Part shown: positions 14,001-26,000 of the stretch, in pieces
How positions within the stretch are numbered: the first letter of the stretch is position 1
Layout of the letters: each line of letters starts with the position of its first letter
Source: Brasenia schreberi
Lineage: Eukaryota > Streptophyta > Magnoliopsida > Nymphaeales > Cabombaceae
NCBI GenBank assembly: GCA_036023115.1
Contig: JAYKKT010000056.1
Location: forward strand, 2,751,001 to 2,815,000
Length of the DNA stretch: 64,000 nt
Direction of reading: 5' to 3'
Program-made: the position numbers and the translations under genes
The notes under the pieces: model-generated
Databases searched by the model: none
The model's input: the letters and a program-made list of their open reading frames with translations, nothing else
Told to the model about the DNA's origin: nothing

Positions 14001-17000
14001 TTTGTGCATCATTCGATATATTAGAAACACTGCCCACAAGGGGGTCCTCTTAACTTCCTCTTCATCTTTTAATTTGTTTGTATATACGGATGCTGATTGG
14101 GGTGGAGATGTGACACTCTACGACTGGTTTTTGTGTGTTTTTAAGTGAATCTCTTGTTTCCTAGAAGTGCAAAAAGCAACAGAAGGTGTCCCTCTCATCC
14201 ACAGAAGCCGAATATCGATCCATGGCTACAGTTGCGATAAAGATTTCTTGGATCACAACCCTTCTAGTAGACATGGGAGTTAATGTACAACACCCGATCA
14301 TCATGTATTGTGACAACAAAAGCGTAATGTACATTGCCTCCAACAACACTTTTCATGAGAGGACAAAGCATATCGAGATGGACTGCCACTTTGTTCGTGA
14401 AGAGTGTTTAAATAAGAAGATCTCACTTTGTTATGTCACATCTAAGATGCAGCTCGCAGATTTCTTCACCAAATCCCTTTCAGCTTCTTGATTTCAGTTT
14501 TTACTAGACAAACTTTCAGTGTATACCCCGTAAGTTTGAGTGGGGGTGTTAGGGTGCACGGGCCCTTAGGGCCCGTGCCATAATGGAAGAAAGGTCTGGG
14601 TCATGCTGTGGCCCTGGCCACTGGGGGTCCCCAACGGCTACTAGTCGTTGGGAGCACCCCGAGCACTAGCCCATTACTTGGGCTCTTTTGCTCAATGTTT
14701 CTCCTACTTGTAATGTCTATAAATAAGACACTATCTCATGAATAAGATTATGCACTCTTGCACTGCTTTTTGACTTGTTTATTATTCACTTCCGCTCTTG
14801 TTTGTTATTCTTGAAGATCGGCATTCGGGATTGAATGCCATTTGACTCTTGGCGACTTGGTGATCTTGATTCGTGCAATATCAACCTTCGATCATTGACG
14901 AATATTCACACACATGTCATTTGATCAAACTTGTTTTGTTGGTATAACCAATTTTAGTTCCTCCTTTGCTGCTTTTCTTTGTATATCCCATAAATATTAC
15001 CGTTTCCATGTGCTTCTGAATTGGATAGCATCCCCAAAGTGATCTTCCCTTGTTAGTTATGTTGAGTTTGTGAAAATAATCTTTCTACGGTCTTTCACAA
15101 GTACCTTCTCTTCCCCATGTCCTAACTTTATCTATCTTGAAGATATCTCTTTTTTCTTCCTTTCTGTTTCTTCAATTATGTTTCCTTTCTTTTTCATCTT
15201 TTTTGCATTTTATTATATTATTGCACACTTTCATTACTTTTGCTTTGGATAAGATCCTTCATAGAACTACCCTTTTTGCTTTAAAGTTTCCCTTTTCCTT
15301 CGTCTTGCCACAAGCCATTTTTTGCCTTGAAACCCTCTTTTTACCAAGCATTTTCTTATTCACTGCAAGTGATTATAGTCTCCAATATATCACTCTGCCA
15401 TTATAATTCCAAGCAACCCCTGAGAGTATTTTCTTTTATGAATAGTTCTTACCCATTTTTTATTTTCAAACTCGGTTCATGTGGCTCTAGATAAAATCTT
15501 TTTACCACTTCTTTGTATGAAGATGCATAGCCCACACACTCTTGAAATTACCTTACAATATAGTCTTGTAAAAATCAATGCTTACTCGGTTTTGTTTTGT
15601 CACTTGATAAGTTTGATACAACCACTGCTAGCTAAAAGATTTTCTCCGTTCTGATATTATTTCTCATATGGTTCCGGATTTGCTACAAAGATTTTACAGT
15701 CTTTGATGATCATGTTTTGGAAACCTATACTTCAACTTCTTGCTTCAAAAGGACTTTGATCTTTATCTTTGCTTATTATCTCTAGTATATGCTTAATCAC
15801 ATGCTTTTGTTTAGCAGAGACCTTATATTTACTCCTTTCCCTGAACATCACAGGCCAAGGTCCATTTTCTTTTTTTTACTCTCTGCGTTGTTGGAAAGCA
15901 AATGAAGGATCTTTCCTCATACGGCATCTGACAATCACGAGAAATTGGATGTTGCACTTTGCTGATAGGCCTTTGGAAATCATTGAGTGATTGCCGAAAA
16001 TGATGTTTCCTTTAAAGCAAGGGCACATCCCGATTCTTCTTCCTTTTCTCAATGCAAAATTGGCATCATGCCACTCTCCTACTCACAATCACCTCCTGCA
16101 TTACCTCCTTATTGGGGGCAAATAGTTTGCTGCATTTAACTGTGAGAAGAAATGACATAGATCTTCTCACCATAAGAATAAAATTTTGCTTGAGTACTTT
16201 ATTTCTGTGCATCTTTATTTAAACTATGATTTGACATGGACAGGGTCAACGTCTACTTTCTTTTATTGCTAGCTTGGTTGAGCATCCATGTGGAAAGGTA
16301 CTTGAATTCGGTCTCTGCTTTATGTTCATTCCAGTTCCTGCATGATGCTTTTTCACTCACCAACTTAATGCTGCTTATCATGCCAGAGGTTGTTGCTAAA
16401 GGAAGGAATCATTGGTTTACTGGGAAAAACGATTGGTCAGACAGCTGATGCATTCTCCTCAGATAATAAACTGATAGCAGAAGACATTGTTTCGGGAAAA
16501 GATTCTGATAGGCTTTACACTTGGTGCTTACCTGTATTGAAGTCCTTTGAATTGATTTGTGCTCATTGGATGCCTATACCATCTACTTCTGAAATGCTTG
16601 AAAAGTGAGTTGACAATGGTCTCCTTTATGTAGGATTTGGCTCTCGAGATTATTTGTTGCTTTAAGTGTTATTAGATTAAAAATTTGCTATCTGCATGCA
16701 GGTGCCTTGATGATTTCCGAACAGTGAAGGAATGCAGCTCTATATGGCATTATCTTCTCAAGTTTTGTCAGGCATGTATCTATAGCTTACGCTGTCTCTT
16801 TTGCCCGCTGATATCATTCATATGGAAGAAATGGTTTATTCCTATGATCTTCTGATTTTTCCATTTACTTGGTAGAAGGTATCAGATTTGGTTTCTCGTA
16901 ACCTTGAAATATCTTGCAGTGGAGACTCTTGTACGGAATCTTCCTTTATGGGAACCAGTTGTGAATATCTTCTCCAAACCAGTAATATTAAGGCTGCTAA

Positions 17001-20000
17001 TACAAATATATCATACCATGATGTGTGATATGGTACAATACTTTGTTTTGAAGGAAATTAATAAAAAAAACCAGTCAAAATCAGAGAAAAAGATAAAGAT
17101 GTGTTAAACTGTAATAGGGCAGACAACTAGGGCCCATGTTTGTGTAATAGATTGTGAGGGCCATCAGGGCCCTGACCACCTCCAGCTAGCCATTGGGGGC
17201 CTCCCTGGTCCCCAACGGTTAGTATTGAATAGCCGTTGGGAGACCCCCAACGGCTAGATGATTGCTGGTTGGCCCTCCTTTCTTCTCTCTTTCCTTCTTG
17301 TAAATGCTTCAACTTGCTCTATAAATAGAGCTTCACTCAACATCAATAATATGCCGTTTTTCACACAACACCTCCATTTGATACTTGACTTGATTTGTGC
17401 ATTATTGACTTTAAACACCCATTTTCGGGTGTGTTAGTATCTTAACGATTCGGTTGACTCTTTGACTTCAACATTCATATATCGATAAATATTTATATAT
17501 CGATGAATGAATTTCAAGAATTTTTTGACAATCAATACTTTTTTTATTTATGGAGGGTCTTAGAAATGAATTCGAAAATATTAGATCAAATTTAATTCAT
17601 AGGAAACCTAGACAAAAAGGGGATACTTTTTTGGCCGATTTAGTTATGGAAGAAACTAGATTGAAAATGCAAAGTATTTCAAAAGAAGTTGTTTTTGCCG
17701 CTTCCAAGCTGGAAGCAAATATTAAAACATACAAGCTTCGAAGGATAAAAAGGTTATGATAGATCGAGCAAGAAGCCAATGGTGCCATAGCCAAACAAAG
17801 ATACTATTTGCCACTATTGTAAAGAAAGTGATCACATTAAGACCACTTGTCGCCTTATTCGAAAAAGATATGGAAATATGAGAGTCATGGAAGACAAAGA
17901 TGGATGAGTCTTTCCTTCAAACATCAAGGCCTATATAAAAGAAATGTTTAAGGAAAAGGCAAGCATCTCCGAAAATGCTCTATTTCAAGGTATGTCTTGG
18001 TTTTTAGATTCAGGTGCTTTTTTTCATATGACTCACGATAAAAAATCTTTGAAAAATCTTTAAAATATTTTTGGTAAACATGCTTTTATATAAAAAATTG
18101 AGAACCTTGAAAAAGAACATTTTAAAATTCAAAATGTAAGTTTCATACCTAAATTAAATCTAAATCTTCTCACGGTTGTTCAGATTTATGATAATGGTTG
18201 TATAGACATTTTCTTATTTAACAATTGTGTGGTGCAATATCACCTATCGAAGATGGTGATTGGTCAAGGCTAGAGAGAAAGTGGACCATACAAAATGGAT
18301 AGTTTAGTTATGTCAAATATTGAATCTTGTAATGTAGTTCAGGATACTACTCTTTAGTATAAACGCCTTAGACATTTGGATATACATAGACTATGTAATT
18401 TTTTTTTGTTCAAGAAAAATGAGATGCATAATTTTGATTATAAAGAATGTATCCTTGAAAAATGCATCATCTTTCTTTTGGTGAAAGAAATTATGTAACA
18501 AGTAAACCTTTTGAATTAATACATTCTGAAGTTTGGAGACCTGCCCCTGTTGTTTCCAAATAAAGAGTACAATATTATGTAACTTTTATAGATTATTTTA
18601 TTCACTTTACTTGGATATATCTATTTAAACATAAATCAGAAGTATTTGAAAAATATTTGATCTTTCATAATATAGTAAATAATCAATTCAGTTCTACTAT
18701 TAAGATTTTTAGATATGATTCAGGAGGAGAATACTTATCAAAAGATTTTCAACATTTTTTTGAAAACAAATGGGATTTTACATAAAAAAATATTGCCCCA
18801 AAACCCTACAACAAAATGGGTTAGAAGAAAAAAACATAGGCACATTATAGAGACTTCACTTTTAATTGATAGTAATGTTCCTAAGTTGTTATGGACTAAA
18901 ACTACTCTTACCGCAATATAATGCTTTCAACCAGTCTTTAAAATATTTCTCTTTTTAAAAAATTGTATAATCTCTCCTTATTATGAAAGAGTAAGAGTTT
19001 TTAGTTGCATATGTTTTGTTTATACCCATAAAAATGATAAATTGTCTCGTAAAGCTATTGAATGTGTTTTTCTTATATATGGAATCAACAAAAAATGATA
19101 TAGATGTTTTTACCCTATAAATGATAAACTATATGTTTCTAAGGATGTGAAATTTTTTGAAGACAACTACTATTATAAATCTAGTTCTATTCCAAATAAT
19201 AACGAATATTCTTTGCAAATTTTTCAACTTAGAGGATCGTGAAACTGATAAACATATAAGAGTGGCTTATCACAGACATAAATTGATTACTTTATTTGTA
19301 GAAAAAAAGATAGAGCGTGTTTTAAAGATTGTAAGGTAATTCAAGGAGAAAGCTTAACCACCGAACATCGACTTTTAGTTATGGATTTACAAATAAAAAA
19401 ATAAACAAAGAAGAAAAGAGTGCATCGAGCTATTCGGACTAAATGGTGGAACCTCAAAAGCGAGAAAGAAGATATATTTAAACATAATTTCCTTCAAGGA
19501 GATGCTTGGAATTATGTTAGTACACCTTGTGATATGTGGAATAATATGGCTATACATATTAGGAAAGTGGCGAAGGATGTGTTAGGTGAATCTAATGGAG
19601 GTGTACCGGCACAAAAAGAAGCTTGGTGGTGGAGTGAAGTAGTGCAAAATAAAATTAAGGCAAAGAGGGCATGTTACAAATTACATTATGCTAAGAAAAC
19701 TAGTGAAACTTTTGAGGCTTATAATAAAGCAAAGAAGGAAGCGAAAAAGGCCATCAGTGAGGCAAAATCTAAAATTTGGGAGGATTTATATAAAAAACTC
19801 AACTCAAAAGAGGGTGAAAGATATTTTTAGGATAGCGAGGGCTAGAGATAAGAAAACTAAAGATCTTAATTATGTTAGATGCATAAAAGACGAGGATGAA
19901 AAAATTCTAGTGGCAAATGATGATATAAGAAATAGATGGAAAAACTATTTTTATAATCTTTTTAATGAAAATAAAGATGTTAGTATTAGTTTAGGAGATT

Positions 20001-23000
20001 TAGCCAAGTCAGAAAAGTATATAAACCACAATTTCTACCGACGTATTCAAAAGAATGAAGTCAAAGAGGCTCTTAAACATATGAAGAGTGGTAAATCAGT
20101 AGGACTAGATAATATTCCTATAGAAGTTTGGAAAATACTAGGAGAAATAGGAATCACATGACTTAAAAGACTATTTAATGAAATATGGAGAAACCAAAAG
20201 ATTTCCGAGGAATGGAGAGCGAGTACACTTATACCCATATATAAGAACATGGGAGACATTCAGAATTGTGCAAATTATCGAGGTATGAGTTATCGAGCCA
20301 TATTATAAAATTATGGGAAAGAATTATCGAATGTAGGTTAAGACAAGTATAAAGTACAATAGAGAATCAATTTGGATTCCGAAGCCCGGATAAAGAAGGA
20401 GGGTTGTGTTAGGCTTCCGACAGCCAGCGTAAAACTTCGTCGGATTTCTACATGGATTACAAAAATTATGAGCATTGCTTTGGGGCGTCCCCGCCTAGCG
20501 ACGTGCTGCAGAGCCCGAATGCAGTAAGAAGTAAGCAAGGGCCACTACATTTTCGCTCGAATGTAGTGAATCAATTACAGAGAGGGTTCCCACATCATGG
20601 ACGGGTGTGGGTAAAGAAGTTAGTCCCGCTACATTGCCGTCCGAATGTAGTGAAAAATTTTCAGAGAGGGTCTCCGCATTTTGATTATGGACGGATGTGG
20701 GGGGTAAGGAAGCTAGTCCTAGATAATAAGATTCGTATTGGTTCTTGGAATATCGGAACATTATCGGGTAAGCTAATGGAGGTGGTAGATACTATGATTC
20801 GGAGAAAGATTCATATTCTATGTTTACAAGAGACAAAATGGGTTAGAGAAAAAGCAAAGGAGATAGAGGATACAGGTTTTAAATTATGGTACTCAGGTAA
20901 AGAAAAGGCCCAAAACGGAGTTGGTATTATCATAAATAAAGATTTAAAGGAGAGTGTAGTAGACATACAACGATATGGTGACCGAATCATGACATTGAAA
21001 TTAGTGTTAGGAGTAGAGGTTTTGAATATAGTTTGTGCTTACGCACCCAAGTAGGACTAGAAGATAGTATAAAGACAGTTTTTTGGGAAGAGTTAGATAA
21101 GGTGTTTCAAAAGATTCCACAAAGGGAGATGATATGTTTAGGAGGAGATTTAAATGGACATGTCGGTAAAGAGGCATTAGGATATCAAGGGATTCATGGA
21201 AACTTTGGTTATGGGGATATAAACGAGGAAGGTAGGGAGATTTTAAATTTTGCTATGTCATTTGATCTCTTTATAGTTAATACAATCTTCAAAAAACGAG
21301 ATGAACATTTAATTACTTATAAGAGTGGCTTATCGCAAACACAAATTGATTACTTTATTTGTAAAAAAAAGATAGAGCGTGTTGTAAAGATTGTAAGGTA
21401 ATTCCAGGAGAAAACTTAACCACCCAACATCGACTTTTAGTTATGGATTTACAAATAAAAAAATGGACAAAGAAGAAAAGAGTGCATCGAGCTATTCGGA
21501 CTAAATGGTGGAACGTCAAAAGCGAGAAAGAAGATATATTTAAACAGAAAGTCCTTCAAGGAGATGTTTGGAATTATGTTGGTACACCCTCTGATATGTG
21601 GAACAATATGGCTATACATATTAGCAAAGTGGCGAAAGATGTGTTAGGGGTATCTAAGGGAGGTGTACCGGCACAAAAAGAAGCTTGGTGGTGGAGTGAA
21701 GTAGTACAAAATAAAATCAAGGCAAAGAGGGCATGTTACAAATTACATTATGCTAAGAAAACTAGTGAAACTTTAGAAGCTTATAAGAAAGCAAAGAAGG
21801 AAGCAAAAAAGGCCGTTAGTGAAGCAAAAGCTAAGATTTGGGATGACTTATATAAAAAACTCAACTCAAAAGAGGGTGAAAGAGATATTTTTAGGATAGC
21901 TAGGGCTAGAGATAAGAAAACTAAAGATCTTAATTATGTTAGATGCATAAAAGACGAGGATGAAAAAATTCTAGTGGAAAATGATGATATAAGAAATAGA
22001 TGGAAAAACTATTTTTATAATCTTTTTAATGAAAATAAAGATGTTAATATTAGTTTAGGAGATTTAGCCAAGTCAGAAAAGTATATAAACCACAATTTCT
22101 ACCGACGTATTCAAAAGAATGAAGTCAAAGAGGCTCTTAAACATATGAAGAGTGGTAAATCGGTAGGACTAGATAATATTCCTATAGAAGTTTGGAAAAT
22201 ACTAGGAGAAATAGGAATCACTTGGCTCACAAGACTATTTAATGAAATATGGAAAAACCAAAAGATGCCTGAGGAATGGAGAGCAAGTACACTTATACCC
22301 GTATATAAGAACAAGGGAGACATTCAAAATTGTGCGAATTATCGAGGTATCAAGTTAATGAGTCATACTATGAAATTATGGGAAAGAATTATCGAACGTA
22401 GGTTAAGACAAGTATCAAGTACAACAGAGAACCAATTTGGATTTATGCCAGGTAGATCTACTATTGAAGCGATTCACCTTTTGAGATGTCTTATGGAACA
22501 TTTTAGAGCAAAAAAGAAAGACCTTCACGTGATATTTATTTATCTAGAAAAAGCTTATGATAGGGTACCGAGGGAGGTTCTTTGGAGAACTTTGGAAAAA
22601 AGAGGTATCCCATTGACATATATTAATCTTATAACAGACATGTATGATGGTGCAAAAACATGTGTGAGGACTCATGAAGGAACGACAGACTTCTTTGAAG
22701 TTAATATTGGGTTACATCAAGGATCAACTTTAAGTCCATACTTATTTATAACGGTGATGGATGAGTTAACAAAACATATTCAAGATGAAGTACCTTGGTG
22801 TATGTTATTTGCAGATGACATTGTATTAGTGGAGGAGTCTAAGGAAAAAGTTAATAGAAAATTGGAACTATGGAGAGAAACATTAGAAAACAAAGGTCTC
22901 CGACTTAGTAGAATAAAGACAGAATATATGGAATGTAAGTTTGATCATTTGGCTACTTCAGAGGACATAGAAATTAAAATTGGCACACATTGCATTCCCC

Positions 23001-26000
23001 AAAAGGAAACTTTTAAATACCTAGGGTCAATTTTTCAAAGTGATGGAAGAATTGATGGAGATGTTACACATAGAATTAATGCTGGTTGGTTAAAATGGAG
23101 AGGAGCATCAGGTATTCTTTGTGATAAGAAGATACCATTAAAATTAAAAGGTAAATATTATAGAGCTGCAGTTAGGCCTGCCATGTAAGTTTGATCATTT
23201 GGCTACTTCAGAGGACATAGAAATTAAAATTGGCACACATTGCATTCCCCAAAAGGAAACTTTTAAATACCTAGGGTCAATTTTTCAAAGTGATGGAAGA
23301 ATTGATGGAGATGTTACACATAGAATTAATGCTGGTTGGTTAAAATGGAGAGGAGCATCAGGTATTCTTTGTGATAAGAAGATACCATTAAAATTAAAAG
23401 GTAAATATTATAGAGCAGCAGTTAGGCCTGCCATGTTTTATGGTTCTGAGTGTTGGGCAGTTAATCATCAACATGTACAAAAGATGTCTGTGACAGAAAT
23501 GAAGATGTTGAGATGGATGAGTGGTCATATAAGAAAAGACCGTATACATAATGAGGTTATTAGAAACAAATTAGGAGTGGCACCAATAGAGGATAAAATG
23601 AGAGAACATCGTTTAAGATGGTTTGGACATATAGTAAGAAGATCAAAAGAAGAACCTGTAAGAAGGTTAGAAAAACTAAATTTGGAAAGTATTAAAAGAG
23701 GTAGAGGACGACCACAAAAGTGTTGGAAAGAAACAATAAAGAATGATCTAGCTTATTGTGAGTTAACTGCTAACATGGCACACGATAGAGATCTGTGGAA
23801 ACAAAGAATCCATGTAGCCGACCCCGTCTTGTATGGGAAAAGGCTTAGTTGTTGTTGTTGTAGAGAATCAATTTGGATTCATGCCAGGTAGATCTACTGT
23901 TTAAGCGATTCACCTTTTGAGACGTGTTATGGAACATTTTAGAGGAAAAAAGAAAGACCTTCATATGATATTTATTGATATAGAAAAAACTTACGATAGG
24001 GTACTGAAGGAGGTTCTTTGGAGAACCTTGGAAAAAAATGTATCCCATTAACATGCATAAACCTTATAAGAGACATGTACGATGGTGCAAAAGCGTGTGT
24101 GAGGACTCATGAAGGAATGACAGACTTCTTTAAAGTTAATATTGGGTTCCATCAAGGATCAACTTTAAGTCCATACTTATTTATAACGGTGACTAGGAGA
24201 AGGTTTCATATATATCTCTTCATTTAGCCAATCATTTAAAAATATATTTTTCACGTCCAATTGATAGATGTTCCGATACTTATTAACACGAACAACTATA
24301 AGAGTTCTTACAATGGACATCCTAGCTACAGGAGCAAAGGTTTTCTCATAGTCAATCTTATATTCCTTTGAGTGACCCTTTGTAACTAATCTAGCTTTAT
24401 AATGTTGAAGAGAACCATCACCATTAGTCTTAATCTTGTACACCCACTTGCATCCTATAGTTTTTTTTAGATCTCAGAACAACATCCCAGGTTTGAGCTC
24501 TACTTGTGATGATTGAGCTTCTTTAAAGGCTTTAGGTTCCTTTATATTCGAAATAGTAGTTAAGAGAAATCTATGTCTTGGTAAAAAGCTATCATAAAAA
24601 ACAATTCGTAAGGAGTCTAGAGTCACGACTGAATCTTCTAGGCAAAGGTTGGGTAACATTAGGAGGTCTTTTAGAGTAATATGGATCAAAAGGAACAACG
24701 GAAGACCTTGATGACGTGTGTTGATCTTGATCATTTTTTAGATTTATCACATCATTTCCTAAAACATCATCTAAAAAGAAATAAGCATAATCATCAATTG
24801 AATTAATGTCATCCATACTTTTTAACATATATTCATGTTCAAAAAGTTTGACATCTCTGGACACATAGAGTTTGTCATTTTTATAATCATAATACTAATA
24901 TTTTATTTATTTATTCTATACCCCAAAAACATACATTCTATGGCACGAGATGATAATTTATTATTTTTGTCAGTATAAACAAAACATTTGCATTCGAAAA
25001 TTCTTAGTCTAGAGTAGCTGAGAGCAATTTTAAAAAGCTTTCCTATGGGAGACATGTTTTGTAAAACTGAATAAGGCATGCGGTTAATCAAATAAATAGT
25101 GGTCATGATTGCTTCAGCTAAAAAATTTTTAGGAACCCTACTAGATAAAAATAATGTTATATGATGATGTTTATGTTTTGAAATCCTATTTTGTTGGGGA
25201 GTCTTAGTGTAAGAAGATTGATAAATAATTTCAAATTTGTTAAGATAGTTTTGAAATTCTTTTGACATAAACTCCCCTCATGACTCACTTTTAAAAATCT
25301 TAATTTCAGAGGCAAATTGATTTTTCACAAGGTTATGAAAAATAACAAAATTTTGAAAGACATCGGATTTGGCTTTTAAAAGATATACCCATGTGTATCT
25401 AGTGAAATCATCAATGAAAATAACATAGTAGGAGATACCTGCTTTAGACGTAACGGGTGGAGGACCCCAAACATCGAAGTGAACAATTTCAAAAGGTCTT
25501 GTGGTAACATGTGTTTTGTTTAAGAAAGGGAGGTATTGCATTTTATTAAGTACACAATCTTTGTAAGAAAAATGCTCAATAGTCTTTATTATAAGAGAAC
25601 ATTCATACAACTTTTGAACATTAAGATGTCCTAATCTTTTGTGCCACATAAGGGCATCATTTGATTAAACATTAACATATCCTATTTTCTATAATTAATC
25701 TATAATATAAAGTTCGCACTTCCTATGACCACGTCCAATCACCTTCGTCAATAGGCGATCCTGTATAATACGTCCCATAGATGAAAAAGTTATAACACAA
25801 CCATTATCCGAAATTTGAGATACATAGAGCAAATTTAAATTTAGCTTTGGAAAACACTTATTTTAATAATCTCAAAATTTTTGTTTTAAAGATCACCAAT
25901 CTTATAAACATTTAATTTAGTTCCATATGCAGATGTATTTAAAATTTTCTCATTACAAGTCATATAGAAAGAAGCACCTAAATCAAGAAGCTAAGAAGTC

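Larger units (their letters stand above)
10024..14910 (+). mobile_element. Ty1/copia element C, complete layout but inactivated
   Basis: It has a 5' LTR, a TGGTATCAGAGC primer-binding site, gag, protease, integrase, reverse transcriptase, RNase H, a polypurine tract (14532-14546) and a 3' LTR. It is closely related to copia D. Stops and frameshifts interrupt every domain. No target duplication is evident: the left flank reads GTTAA and the right flank CACAT, so an edge may be eroded. Confidence 0.88.
20380..23860 (+). mobile_element. Full-length RTE-type LINE with 20-bp target duplication
   Basis: A 20-bp duplication (20360-20379 and 23861-23880) brackets 3,481 bp. The 5' end is GC-rich (CGAAGCCCGGATAAAG). 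The body encodes an apurinic-like endonuclease then reverse transcriptase, and the 3' end is a (TTG)n tail (23848-23860), not poly-A. That pattern and the C-terminal [36 protein letters not shown] and [11 protein letters not shown] motifs fit the plant RTE clade. It cannot be active: two one-base frameshifts and a 250-bp internal tandem duplication break the single long frame. Confidence 0.9.
19254..24192 (+). mobile_element. Older RTE-type LINE copy, interrupted by a younger LINE
   Basis: Truncated at both ends. It spans 19254-20379 (end of endonuclease to start of reverse transcriptase) and 23881-24192 (reverse transcriptase continuing from FGF/MPGRS), with the younger LINE between. It shares the KVIxxE frameshift with the younger copy and has a further 2-bp loss near 19,825 plus stops at 20,160 and 20,300. 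Copia J truncates its 3' side. Confidence 0.85.

Noticed and set aside
15070..15990. Several short Phe/Ser/Leu-rich open frames
   Set aside because: T-rich intron DNA gives such frames by chance. No splice context, motif or family resemblance.
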